Assembly (NCBI GenBank): GCA_041736625.1 | Contig: JBGSTG010000078.1 | Location: 1 to 12,434, forward strand | Direction of reading: 5' to 3' | Origin: M3007 sp041736625 | Lineage (GTDB): Bacteria; Bacteroidota; Bacteroidia; Chitinophagales; Saprospiraceae | DNA length: 12,434 bases | In this document: one piece after another, positions 1 through 6,840 of the stretch | Layout: each line of letters opens with the position of its first letter | How positions within the stretch are numbered: position 1 is the stretch's first letter | Notes under the pieces: generated by a model | The model's input: only the letters and a program-made list of their open reading frames with translations | Database searches by the model: none | Told to the model about the DNA's origin: nothing | Position numbers and translations under genes: made by a program

Positions 1-98
1 GAGCTAGGACTTCGATCTATTTACACGGAAATGACCCGCCGGAGAAACTGACGGAAACCGCCGTGGTACGAAGAGTATGCCCGGTGGTGTGGGGGGAC

Positions 99-134
99 GG
101 CGGCGAAAGCCGCCTCCTACCCGATTTCGCGGGT
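99..134. repeat. Two adjacent short hairpins in intergenic DNA
   Basis: Bases 99-104 (GGCGGC) and 109-114 (GCCGCC) form a 6-bp stem closed by a GAAA loop, a GNRA-type tetraloop if transcribed. Directly after it, ACCCG (119-123) pairs with CGGGT (130-134). The stretch from 1 to 336 has no convincing gene: the small open frames crossing it have no recognisable protein features and run through hairpins. No function is assigned; such elements are common as dispersed intergenic repeats. Nothing recognisable is seen in bases 1-98. Confidence 0.5.
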
Positions 135-145
135 CGGAATGCCGA

Positions 146-219
146 ACAAACGTTAGGCCTCTCCGAGGCCCAACGAAATACGCTTGGTATTTCTACAAAC
201 GTTTGGCCTCTCCGAGGCC
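146..219. repeat. Pair of 25-bp direct repeats, each with a hairpin (REP-like)
   Basis: Bases 146-170 and 195-219 are direct copies that differ at one position (A155 versus T204). Each copy ends in the 6-bp inverted repeat GGCCTC-TCC-GAGGCC (156-170 and 205-219). The flanking ACGAAAT (173-179) and ATTTCGT (220-226) are also inverted relative to each other, so the unit may fold as a larger cruciform. The layout resembles REP-type dispersed intergenic elements; this identification is inference from structure only. Confidence 0.6.
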
Positions 220-265
220 ATTTCGTCTGTTGTCGGCGAGGACGTAGACAACGGCACAAGTCTTA

Positions 266-311
266 TTTTTGCCGCGAATTAGCGCTAATTCGCGCTAATT
301 CGCGGCAAAAA
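266..311 (-). terminator. Strong bidirectional intrinsic terminator
   Basis: A perfect 20-bp stem is formed by 266-285 and 292-311 with a 6-base loop (TAATTC). The stem has a T5 tract at its left end and an A run at its right end, so either strand gives a GC-rich hairpin followed by U residues. On the minus strand it lies 26 bases beyond the stop codon of the lipoprotein gene (337-840), the expected place to end that transcript. It could also stop plus-strand transcription entering from the left. Confidence 0.8.
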
Positions 312-336
312 ATTTGACTCACGGCCACCCGCTATC

Positions 337-840
337 TCAATTGTTTTTCCTTCCCTGGGCGATCCAGGTCAGTATGGTCTGTTTGTCGGCCGCCGAAATC
401 TCGCGGTTGAGGGGCATGAAACCAATGAGCAGGTACTGTTCAATCTTGGACCATGCGCTCTCCACCGCTGCGTACCCCGTAAAGTTGGTCAGTTTGCCTG
501 AATTCAGATGGCAGCCGTCAAAGTTACAATGCGATTGGATAACCGGGAAAACTGCATAGCGAAAACTGACTTCCCCTTCGGGCAGCATATACGGCCGGAG
601 GTAAACATCGGCGGGGGGCATCACCACCTCCCCGCCGAACGGTCCGGAAAGCGCCAGGTACGCGGTGTCACCCTCCCAGGCGACCGGCTGCAGCCCGGGG
701 ACGGCGTTGGCCGACACCGGTACGCGCGTGCCCGCTTCGTAACGGCCCGAGCCGCTGCCGTTTTCCACCGTGAGCCGGTAGACCGGCTCGTGGGTGCATG
801 CCGCGAGGGCCAGGAGGAGGAATAATGCAGTATGTCTCAT
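337..840 (-). CDS. Mono-heme c-type cytochrome lipoprotein with InlB-like repeat
   Basis: The product is a 167-residue predicted lipoprotein. I start it at the ATG at 840 because this gives a lipoprotein signal (hydrophobic residues 5-14, lipobox LAAC with Cys15); upstream ATGs would add a non-signal tail read out of a palindromic repeat. Residues 20-85 (LTVENGSGSGRYEAGT, later AWEGDTAYL and MPPADVYL) match the divergent InlB B-repeat pattern. Residues 95-163 form a small cytochrome domain with CNFDGCH (Cys105, Cys110, His111), a CX4CH heme motif, and Met142 as likely distal ligand in GFMPLN, followed by the usual DKQTILTWIAQG helix. CX4CH motifs in this setting are frequent in Bacteroidota cytochrome-like lipoproteins. 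A surface or periplasmic electron-transfer role is inferred. It is last in the minus-strand cluster and is followed by a terminator; the palindrome upstream may separate its expression from the peroxidase gene. Confidence 0.85.
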   Translation of the reverse strand: MRHTALFLLLALAACTHEPVYRLTVENGSGSGRYEAGTRVPVSANAVPGLQPVAWEGDTAYLALSGPFGGEVVMPPADVYLRPYMLPEGEVSFRYAVFPVIQSHCNFDGCHLNSGKLTNFTGYAAVESAWSKIEQYLLIGFMPLNREISAADKQTILTWIAQGRKNN

Positions 841-867
841 GTGATGTGTTGTTTTCCGCTCGCGGGT

Positions 868-990
868 GATGGCACGCGGATAACGCGGATCGCTGCGCGA
901 ACGCGGATTACACGGATTTTTTATATTATTTTCGAATAAAATCCGTGTAATCCGCGTTCGCGCAGCGATCCGTTCCATCCGCGTGCCATC
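868..990. repeat. 123-bp palindromic repeat element (53-bp inverted arms)
   Basis: Bases 868-920 and 938-990 are inverted copies, 49 of 53 positions matching: 14 outer and 34 inner bases pair perfectly around a 5-base mismatched patch. The 17-base AT-rich loop is 921-937. Each arm is built from reiterated ACGCGGAT/ACGGAT-like words. A related single arm occurs at 5208-5260. The element fills the 173-bp gap between the peroxidase stop codon and the lipoprotein start, so the transcript would carry a very stable hairpin there. It could act as a transcript end, RNA processing or stability element, or be a non-autonomous mobile element; the sequence does not decide between these. Confidence 0.85.
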
Positions 991-1013
991 TCACGTTTAT
1001 CCACTACCAGGTT

Positions 1014-2942
1014 TCAATAAATTCCGCCCAGTACGCGCTTGTTCCACGCCGGATTTTGGTCAAAAGCTGGCAGGCGCACGGGTTTGGCGGTCATACCACT
1101 GGTGTCCGTCAGGGCCTTCATAAAGGCTACGAGCGCTTTTTGCTCCTGGGCACTCAGGTTGAGCTCGTCGAAGGGCAGGGTCTGGTGGGGCAGGTCGATG
1201 CCCATGCCGCCGCCGCCGCCTTTGTTGTAAAAGTCGACCACCTCTTCGAGCGTTTTGTACACGCCGTTGTGCATGTAAGGCGCCGTCAGGTCGGCATTCC
1301 GAACGGTAGTCGTTTTAAAGCTGTACTCCAGGTGGGGCGCCCTGTCGCGGGGCACGCCGTTGGCGTAGCGCCCCGGGTCGGGGTCCACGGTCAGCTTTTG
1401 GGCTGCCGGATCGGCAGGAACGCCGATCACCTCCGATTCGTTTTCCTTAAAGGCGGGCGGCACGAGGCCCGAATAGGTGGGCGCGAAGTGGCAGGTTCCG
1501 CACACCGCTTTGCCCATGAAGAGGTTAAACCCCTGCTGAACTTCGGCGGAGAGTGACACATCTTCGCCGCGCAGGTAGCGGTCTACCGGGCTGTTGAAAC
1601 CCTGGAGCGAACGCACGTAGGCGGTCAGTGCCCTCGTGATGCCCTGCACGTTGGGGGCCTGGCCGTAAGCGTTTCTGAACAGCTTCTGGTATTCCGCGCT
1701 GACGTTCAGCTTGTCGAGAATATCGTAATACGTGGTGTTGAATTCTTTTGGATTAAAAATTACGTGTTCCGCCTGCGTTTCGAGCCGGTCGGTGCGGAAG
1801 TCGTAGAAATACTTGTCGGCAAAAACGCTGTTGATGAGGGTGGGGGCATTGCGGCCGACGTTTCCCTGGTGGTTCAGCGCTTCGCTTTTCGCCAACCCGT
1901 CGGTAAACGCGCGTTCCGGCCGGTGGCAGGAGGCACAGGAGCGCTCGTTGTTGGCCGAGAGGATGGGGTCGAAAAAGAGCATGCGCCCCAGTTCGACCAC
2001 CGGAGCCAGCTCCTCGCGGGCGCCGATGCCGGCGTAGTAGTGGTCGTTGAAGGTCTGCGCCGAAAACATCGACGGGGATAGGTAGTTCAGCGGCAGGGAC
2101 AGGTCGTGCACCTCATAGACGGTCTCCAGGCCCAATGCCAGGTGCAGGCGCAGCAACTGACCGTAGAGCGGCTCCATAAACTGCCGGATAAACCCGAGGC
2201 GATCGAAGCTGTCGAAATCGGGGTGGTTTTCCAGCCGGCGAATGGCCCCGGAAAAATTAGCACGGATGGAGTCGGCCAAAGGGCGGTGTTCCGGCTTTAG
2301 ATACGGCAGGTAAAGCGCCGCAGCATCCTGAATAGCCTTCAACGCGACCGCCGCCTCTGTCAGGCTCTCGCCGGACCCCGGGGTGTCGAACCCAACGATG
2401 CCCATAGCGGTAATGCGGAAAATGCCCGCGCGCATGGCTTCGAATATTTCCCGGTCGGTAAACAGCTGCATCGCCTGCGAGCGGCGAATGGGCTCGTAGT
2501 TATTGCCCAGCTCGCGGGCCAGGCGAGCCAGTTCGGCCTTTTCGGCTGCCGGCTCGTCGGCATACAAATGCTCTTCGGTGATTTGCATGCCCATCGGTTG
2601 CAATACCTCCACGCCGGCTACCACGCGGTTGACCCAGGGCAGCGGGGCGCCGTTGAGGTAGTCGCGGGTATTCTCTTCGTCCAGATAGGCCAGCAGAAAC
2701 TCGACCTTTTTATAGGCACGGCGCAGGTCGCGGAATCGCACTTTCCAGGTGTCCGGTGTAGCGGTGGGATTCTCCAGTTCAGCCTGAAAGGCGGCGATGG
2801 CCGCGCCATAGGCGTTCAACCCTTCGGTGTAGGTTTTCCGGATGGACTCCGAGGTGGGGGTGCCCTCCGGCGCCGGACGCAGGGCAGACAGCAGGAGGAT
2901 ACCTGCGCCCAGAACAAAGAAGACAAAAAGATGCTTTTTCAT
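1014..2942 (-). CDS. Di-heme cytochrome c peroxidase with imelysin-like N-terminal region
   Basis: The 642-residue exported protein belongs to the bacterial di-heme cytochrome c peroxidase/MauG family. I chose the ATG at 2942 because it gives a clear signal segment (KKHLFVFFVLGAGILLLSAL). Residues 30-285 are an extra helical domain with FRDLRRAYKKVEFLL (70-84), LNGAPLP (96-102), EVLQPMGMQITEEH (112-125) and GFDTPGSGESLTEA (184-197), resembling the imelysin-like extension fused to many Bacteroidota peroxidases. The peroxidase part starts near 315 (LGRMLFFDPILS) and has two heme sites, CASCH (Cys336, Cys339, His340) and CGTCH (Cys481, Cys484, His485). AEHVIFNPKEF (391-401) and YMHNGVYKTLEEVVDFYN (556-573) are typical of the family. 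Canonical enzymes reduce peroxide with electrons from small cytochromes; the physiological substrate here is unknown, since MauG relatives do other oxidations. The neighbouring heme lipoprotein is a plausible electron partner. Canonical peroxidases are shorter; the difference is the N-terminal domain. Confidence 0.93.
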   Translation of the reverse strand: MKKHLFVFFVLGAGILLLSALRPAPEGTPTSESIRKTYTEGLNAYGAAIAAFQAELENPTATPDTWKVRFRDLRRAYKKVEFLLAYLDEENTRDYLNGAPLPWVNRVVAGVEVLQPMGMQITEEHLYADEPAAEKAELARLARELGNNYEPIRRSQAMQLFTDREIFEAMRAGIFRITAMGIVGFDTPGSGESLTEAAVALKAIQDAAALYLPYLKPEHRPLADSIRANFSGAIRRLENHPDFDSFDRLGFIRQFMEPLYGQLLRLHLALGLETVYEVHDLSLPLNYLSPSMFSAQTFNDHYYAGIGAREELAPVVELGRMLFFDPILSANNERSCASCHRPERAFTDGLAKSEALNHQGNVGRNAPTLINSVFADKYFYDFRTDRLETQAEHVIFNPKEFNTTYYDILDKLNVSAEYQKLFRNAYGQAPNVQGITRALTAYVRSLQGFNSPVDRYLRGEDVSLSAEVQQGFNLFMGKAVCGTCHFAPTYSGLVPPAFKENESEVIGVPADPAAQKLTVDPDPGRYANGVPRDRAPHLEYSFKTTTVRNADLTAPYMHNGVYKTLEEVVDFYNKGGGGGMGIDLPHQTLPFDELNLSAQEQKALVAFMKALTDTSGMTAKPVRLPAFDQNPAWNKRVLGGIY

Positions 2943-3040
2943 AAATGTTGGGCAAATAAAAAAACCACAGCGCAACACCCCATCCACCGTAATGAAAATA
3001 CGGGCGAACGGCGGTGAAACGCTGTGGTCAGTTAACAGGC

Positions 3041-3086
3041 GAAAAGCGGATCAAGGCCGGCAATCAGGCTTGTATGCCCGCTTTTC
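3041..3086 (-). terminator. Possible terminator hairpin after the PhoX-like gene
   Basis: GAAAAGCGG (3041-3049) and CCGCTTTTC (3078-3086) form a 9-bp perfect stem with a 28-base loop containing a weaker inner pairing (AAGGCC/GGCTT). It lies 21 bases past the stop codon of the PhoX-like gene, where a terminator is expected. The large loop and the lack of a clean U tract after the stem on the minus strand make this tentative. It suggests the peroxidase gene has its own promoter within 2943-3040, which I could not pinpoint. Confidence 0.35.
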
Positions 3087-3107
3087 TTATTTTTCAAATG
3101 AAAACGA

Positions 3108-4922
3108 TTACTCAACAATCAGTTTCACGGCTTCGCCGTCGGCATTTTTGACGATGTACGTGCCCGGTTGCAGACCCGATACGTCGGCTACCTGCGTGTT
3201 GCGGAATACGCGCATCAGTTTGCCGTCGATGCTGAAGATGGCGGCGTCGGTTACCTCGTTGAAGTTCAGTTCGCGGGAAACCGGGTTGGGCCACACCTGG
3301 AAGCGGTCTTCTTTGGTGAAGTTGGGGTCGCTGATGGACACCACGAGGTTGTTCCAGCCTGTGATGGCGTAGGTCAGCGAGTTGGCGTACACGCCCGGGT
3401 TGCTGCTGCTGGGGTGCTGGGAGTTAACGAGCATGGTTTTGCCGTCGGGCGACATAATGGAGCCGGTAATCTCTGCGCCGGCGGGCGTTGCGGAGATGCG
3501 GATCAGGTCGTTGATGGTCGGGTTGGCAATCGACATGTCGAGCAACCACATTTCGCAGATGATCGGCTTGCTGTCGGGCATACGGCCGTAGGTACGGCCG
3601 TTGAGGTCTTCGCTGATGATCATGTAGGTTTTGCCGCCGCTGTACAGGAAGTTCAGACCGTCGGGGTTCGACAGGTGCTTGGCGGGGTAGCTTGCGGCAG
3701 GTACGTTTGCGGTAGTGAAGTCCGGACCGCCTTCGATTTTAACCGTTACCTCTTCAGACACGGGGTCATAGCACAGTACGCGGCCGTAGAAATCGACGTA
3801 AGCGGTGTCCACCGGCGAAGCCAGGCCTTGCGCTGTGGCGCGAGCCACGTGGTGGTTGGGAGCTTCGGCAGCGCCGTTGATGGCGTTGCGCCAGCCGGAG
3901 GACTTGCCCAGGTCATCGCGACCGGTTTCGGTGATGTACACGCGGCCGGTGGTGTAGTCAACAGCCACCCATTCGAGGCGGTTGAACACCGTTGCGCCGG
4001 CAGCGATGGCGCGGGCGCCGAAGTTCAGCATGTTGTTCAGGTCGGTGTTGTCGATCTCCACCCATTTCGGGTTTTGGGTGTGGGCGTAGGCGTAGATTTT
4101 GCCTTTGGTGAAGTCGCCCGGTACATCGGCCACGAATTTGGAGAAGATACCCGGCGTGTTGTCTTCGCCGAGGTACACCGTGCGGTTGTCGGCAGCGATG
4201 GCGCCACCTTCGAAGAATTGGCGACCCCAGTTGTACTGCTTGCGGATGGCGCGTGCCGTTTTCGGGTCGATTTCCACCATCCAGTTCAGGTTCTGGAATT
4301 TTTTGATCTTCTGGCCGTTGTAAGCGGGGAACTCCGGCGTGCTCAGCGTGAAGTCGCTCGTATCGCGGAGGAAGCCGCCGGCAACTGTGTTGCTGGACAC
4401 TTGCCACTCTTCAGCCGTCCAAATGCGGCCGTCGAGGCTGCTGATACCGGCGCAGTTCATGCCCGTTTCGCCTACGGTGTTCACAAAGTCAACGTTGAAG
4501 AACTTGCCTCTGCGGCCGTCAGCCAGGGTCTGGTCGAGCACCACCAGGGTGTCGGTGTTGGCGTCACGGCGCACTTTGAAGCTGGTCATACCACCACCGT
4601 CGCCGATGAAGTTGTTGGCTTGCTGCATCTCGTGGTTAACCGAGATCCAGAACTCATTCGGGTTGGCGGCATCGGGCGTTACGCCGATGAAGTCGTGCCA
4701 CTGTTTGGCGGGGTGCGCACCGGCCGGGTTGCCGTAGGTAGCCGTGGTTTGCACCGTGTCGAGCTGGCCCACGAAAATAACCTGGTACTTCAGCGGGGAG
4801 GGGGGGAGAACAACCGTCGTCGGCTCGTAGTTGGCCGGAACGCTGGGGTCGAAGGTGAACTGGGCCGAGAGCGAAACGCCCATGACCAGTACGATCGAGA
4901 GGGAGAGGAGAAATTGCTTCAT
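3108..4922 (-). CDS. PhoX-like (DUF839) phosphatase-family protein secreted by T9SS
   Basis: The 604-residue protein has a Sec signal peptide (residues 1-20, SLSA/QF) and ends in a type A T9SS sorting domain (about 540-604: FQVWPNPVSRELNF, IFSIDGKLMRVF, VSGLQPGTYIVKN), so it should cross the outer membrane and be surface-bound or released. The body matches the PhoX/DUF839 beta-propeller: NCAG with Cys157, the AEEW acidic pair (171-172), YLGEDN (250-255) before a SKFV strand, RLEWVAVDY with Glu317, YITETGRDD (329-337), LSNPDGLNF (417-425) and EITGSIMSPDGKTMLVNSQHPS (484-505, key residues Asp493 and His503). PhoX enzymes are calcium- and iron-dependent alkaline phosphatases; Cys157 and the acidic residues lie where metal ligands are expected. 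Phosphatase activity is inferred from family, and some DUF839 proteins are uncharacterised. The start fits the signal peptide and lies about 37 bases from a promoter-like box. Confidence 0.92.
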   Translation of the reverse strand: MKQFLLSLSIVLVMGVSLSAQFTFDPSVPANYEPTTVVLPPSPLKYQVIFVGQLDTVQTTATYGNPAGAHPAKQWHDFIGVTPDAANPNEFWISVNHEMQQANNFIGDGGGMTSFKVRRDANTDTLVVLDQTLADGRRGKFFNVDFVNTVGETGMNCAGISSLDGRIWTAEEWQVSSNTVAGGFLRDTSDFTLSTPEFPAYNGQKIKKFQNLNWMVEIDPKTARAIRKQYNWGRQFFEGGAIAADNRTVYLGEDNTPGIFSKFVADVPGDFTKGKIYAYAHTQNPKWVEIDNTDLNNMLNFGARAIAAGATVFNRLEWVAVDYTTGRVYITETGRDDLGKSSGWRNAINGAAEAPNHHVARATAQGLASPVDTAYVDFYGRVLCYDPVSEEVTVKIEGGPDFTTANVPAASYPAKHLSNPDGLNFLYSGGKTYMIISEDLNGRTYGRMPDSKPIICEMWLLDMSIANPTINDLIRISATPAGAEITGSIMSPDGKTMLVNSQHPSSSNPGVYANSLTYAITGWNNLVVSISDPNFTKEDRFQVWPNPVSRELNFNEVTDAAIFSIDGKLMRVFRNTQVADVSGLQPGTYIVKNADGEAVKLIVE

Positions 4923-4958
4923 GTGAGTGAAATGTTTTTAGTGTGTTGGTTGATGGTG

Positions 4959-4986
4959 CAAAGGAAGAAATTCAATGTTAAGCGAA
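4959..4986 (-). promoter_or_regulatory. Putative promoter of the PhoX-like gene
   Basis: On the minus strand 4966-4959 reads TTCCTTTG, close to the Bacteroidota -7 consensus TAnnTTTG, and TTCGC near 4986-4982 is a weak -33 candidate (TTTG-like) at 15-17 bases spacing. The box lies 36 bases before the start codon, giving a leader of about 30 nt, similar to the other promoter-like boxes of this window. The match is partial. Confidence 0.35.
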
Positions 4987-5207
4987 AATTAAGCGGTGCA
5001 CAGTAAAATTTAGAGATATACTTTTGTTAATATTAAGTTTACATAATTTTTAATTTAAAAATACATTACACTAAAAAACGGCTTTTAACAATACGGTGAC
5101 GCGCCTGAAAGGCATGCTGCTACTCTGTTTTTGGTAATCTGGATTATTTCTAAATTGTGACGGGTTCGATGTTTTTGGTTTCGTTTCTGAAAATCCCTCT
5201 CGCGAGG
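4987..5207. other. AT-rich divergent intergenic region
   Basis: This stretch between divergent genes (PhoX-like on minus, DUF1573 on plus) contains no convincing gene. Bases 5005-5095 are strikingly AT-rich compared with the GC-rich coding DNA and include the perfect palindrome TTAATATTAA (5027-5036) and several A/T tracts, a composition typical of upstream promoter regions. No defined operator is recognised. Confidence 0.5.
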
Positions 5208-5260
5208 GATGGCACGCGGATTTAACGGATCGCTACGCGAACGCGGATTTGACGGATATC
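5199..5260 (+). repeat. Single-arm copy of the dispersed repeat at 868-990
   Basis: Bases 5208-5260 align without gaps to either arm of the palindromic element (about 46 of 53 identical to the right arm read in reverse complement). The similarity continues leftwards as CTCGCG (5199-5204 versus 859-864). Only one arm is present, so no long hairpin forms. It ends 62 bases before the DUF1573 start codon and could contribute to its promoter region. Two copies in 12 kb indicate a family dispersed through this genome. Confidence 0.8.
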
Positions 5261-5283
5261 CAACATCATTTCCGCAATATCCC

Positions 5284-5291
5284 TACCTTCG
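5284..5291 (+). promoter_or_regulatory. Putative -7 box before the DUF1573 gene
   Basis: TACCTTCG matches the Bacteroidota TAnnTTTG box at seven of eight positions counting the free bases. It lies 31 bases before the ATG at 5323, the same spacing as for the PhoX-like gene. No clear -33 TTG is seen 19 bases upstream, so the call is weak. Confidence 0.35.
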
Positions 5292-5322
5292 CCCTTGTTT
5301 TTTTCCCAAAACCTTTTGCACC

Positions 5323-5904
5323 ATGATCCTGCGCACCTTATCCACTTTTCTGTTACTTTTTACCCTGTCTTTGTTGCATGCCCAGCAAAACCCCAACGAG
5401 CTGCACCGGCAGGTGCGCACCCTGAGCGCCGAGCAAAAGCTGAAGCTGCTTGGCTATCTGCGGCACGTTGGCGCCGATATCGATCAGGAGATTGTCGATT
5501 TGTACCAGCGCTTGCCGTCTGCCCAGCAGTCCCGCTCCGATCAATATCTCCGCTTTTTGAAACAGGATCCGGCGTACATGCCGCGTACGCGGGTGGCCTG
5601 GGATCGCGACACCATTCGGTTCGGCGTGATGGAGGAGGGCTCCGTGCTCATCGATTCGTTCACAGTGCGCAACATCGGCACGGCGCCCTACGTGGTGCAC
5701 GACATCCGCAGCGCCTGCGACTGCACCCTGCTGGAAAAACCCGTATATCCGGTGTTGCCCGGCGAGTCGCTCACCCTGCGCATCGAGTTCAACAGCAAGG
5801 GGAAAGCGGGCGATACGGAGGCCGGCGTGGTGCTTTTCGACAACTCTTCGCCCAACACGCGCAATATCCTCTACCTGATCGGCCGGATTGTGCCCCGACA
5901 GTAG
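5323..5904 (+). CDS. Periplasmic DUF1573 domain protein
   Basis: The product has 193 residues. The ATG at 5323 gives a signal peptide (MILRTLSTFLLLFTLSLLHA, cleavage before Gln21); upstream in-frame codons lead into the dispersed repeat. Residues 22-85 are charged and helical without a recognised domain (QVRTLSAEQKLKLLGYLRHV). Residues 92-190 match DUF1573, an Ig-like/ASH-type beta sandwich: VAWDRDTIRFGVMEEGS, FTVRNIGTAPYVVHDIRSAC, PGESLTLRIEFNSKGKAG and a closing NILYLIGRIV strand. The usual CGCT signature is CDCT here (Cys132, Asp133, Cys134), an unusual substitution. Function is unknown; these domains are found in exported Bacteroidota proteins. The SDR gene starts 50 bases downstream on the same strand, so co-transcription is likely. 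Confidence 0.85.
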   Translation: MILRTLSTFLLLFTLSLLHAQQNPNELHRQVRTLSAEQKLKLLGYLRHVGADIDQEIVDLYQRLPSAQQSRSDQYLRFLKQDPAYMPRTRVAWDRDTIRFGVMEEGSVLIDSFTVRNIGTAPYVVHDIRSACDCTLLEKPVYPVLPGESLTLRIEFNSKGKAGDTEAGVVLFDNSSPNTRNILYLIGRIVPRQ

Positions 5905-5954
5905 CGTCCGGCAAGCGCCATTCAACCAAATGGCGACTTGCTTGTTCGTCTACC

Positions 5955-6656
5955 ATGCTTCAAGATAAAAATTTTGCCATCGTCGGCGCTTCCAGCGGCA
6001 TTGGCCTGGAAATAGCGCGTTTGTTGCACGCACGCGGCGCCAATCTGTGGGCGTACAGCCGCCGCCCGATGCCGGAGGACCTGCCCGATGTCCGTTGGGC
6101 TTCGGCCGACGTGCTCTCGCCCGATTTTCAGCTACCCGACCTGCCCGAACGCCTCGACGGGTTTGTGTACGCACCCGGCAGCATCAACCTCAAGCCGTTT
6201 AACCGCATCAAACCGGACGATTTCCGGCAGGAACTCGAAATCAACACTGTGGGCGCCTTCCGCGCCTTGCAGCTGGCGTTTCCAGCCCTGAAAGCGGCTC
6301 AGGGTAGCGTCGTGCTCTTCAGCACAGTGGCGGTGCAAACGGGCATGCCGTTCCACGCGGGCATCGGCGCCGCCAAAGGCGCCGTCGAAGGACTCACCCG
6401 GGCCCTGGCCGCCGAGTGGGCGCCAACCGTGCGCATCAACGCCATCGCGCCTTCGCTCACCGACACCCCACTGGCCTCGGCCCTGCTCAGCACCGACGAG
6501 AAGCGACAAAACGCCGCCGCCCGCCACCCGCTCAAACGGGTGGGCGCCGCCGCCGATATCGCCCAAACCGCCCTGTTCCTGCTCGACGCAGAGACATCCG
6601 GGTTCATCACCGGACAGGTGCTACACGTGGATGGGGGCATGGGAAACCTCAAATAA
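5955..6656 (+). CDS. SDR-family protein lacking the catalytic tyrosine
   Basis: The 233-residue Rossmann-fold protein of the short-chain dehydrogenase/reductase family has a normal family length. The nucleotide-binding motif GASSGIG is at 11-17, an acidic Asp52 follows the third strand (SADVL), YAPGS (72-76) replaces the usual NNAG, and Asn97 lies in EINTVG. Ser123/Thr124 occupy the catalytic serine region, but the YxxxK motif reads IGAAK: Ile137 (codon 6363-6365, ATC) stands where the catalytic Tyr should be, while Lys141 is kept. The C-terminus has the standard PSLTDTPLA (166-174) and ITGQVLHVDGGM (218-229) segments. Everything else is well preserved, so this looks like a functional but non-classical SDR, not a decayed one. 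Reductase activity cannot be assumed; NAD(P)-binding, a regulatory role or altered chemistry are options. It probably shares a transcript with the DUF1573 gene, but no functional link is evident. Confidence 0.9.
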   Translation: MLQDKNFAIVGASSGIGLEIARLLHARGANLWAYSRRPMPEDLPDVRWASADVLSPDFQLPDLPERLDGFVYAPGSINLKPFNRIKPDDFRQELEINTVGAFRALQLAFPALKAAQGSVVLFSTVAVQTGMPFHAGIGAAKGAVEGLTRALAAEWAPTVRINAIAPSLTDTPLASALLSTDEKRQNAAARHPLKRVGAAADIAQTALFLLDAETSGFITGQVLHVDGGMGNLK

Positions 6657-6673
6657 TTCGGAATGATTCGAAT

Positions 6674-6788
6674 GCGGAATGCGGAATGCGGAATGCGGAA
6701 TGCGGAATAAGAGGGCTCTTGGCGAATGCGGAATTCGGAATGCGGAATGCGGAATAAGAGGGCTCTTGGCGAATGCGGAATGCGGAAT
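6674..6788 (+). repeat. GCGGAAT heptad array interrupted by a 19-bp direct repeat
   Basis: Five perfect tandem copies of GCGGAAT run from 6674 to 6708. A 19-bp insert AAGAGGGCTCTTGGCGAAT (6709-6727) follows, then four more heptads (6728-6755; one reads TCGGAAT), the same 19-bp insert again (6756-6774), and two further heptads (6775-6788). A third, shortened insert begins at 6792. The array starts 18 bases after the SDR stop codon. It is noncoding: open frames through it only translate the period-7 repeat. Confidence 0.9.
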
Positions 6789-6840
6789 AATAAGAGGGCT
6801 CTTGGTATCAACGTGAAGTGAAGCCAAGAGCCCTCTTATT
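6789..6840. repeat. 17-bp inverted repeat, possible terminator between convergent genes
   Basis: AATAAGAGGGCTCTTGG (6789-6805) is exactly inverted at 6824-6840, with an 18-base loop. The outer base pairs are A/T-rich, so either strand ends the stem with AUU-type bases, not a long U tract. Placed between the convergent SDR and HerA-like genes it could end transcription from both sides. Because the same words recur at 6709, 6756 and 6891, alternative pairings are possible. Confidence 0.6.

Noticed and set aside
17..317. Short open frames on both strands at the left edge
   Set aside because: They cross hairpins and duplicate repeats and end at the terminator; no protein features support them.
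841..978. Earlier start of the lipoprotein gene giving 213 residues
   Set aside because: The extra residues are read from the palindromic repeat and would bury the lipoprotein signal peptide internally.
2953..2960. TTTATTTG on the minus strand as promoter of the peroxidase gene
   Set aside because: It would leave a leader of only about 5 bases and has no -33 element at a suitable distance.
3168..5006. Open reading frame of 612 codons on the plus strand, antisense to the PhoX-like gene
   Set aside because: It has no recognisable domain or signal sequence, its residues are the GVG/AVG/HVV-rich type produced by reading GC-rich coding DNA backwards, and the opposite strand has a clear PhoX/T9SS protein.
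5295..5954. Long N-terminal extension of the SDR frame upstream of 5955
   Set aside because: The frame is open but overlaps the DUF1573 gene in another frame and gives a Pro/Arg/His-rich translation; the Rossmann fold begins right after the ATG at 5955.
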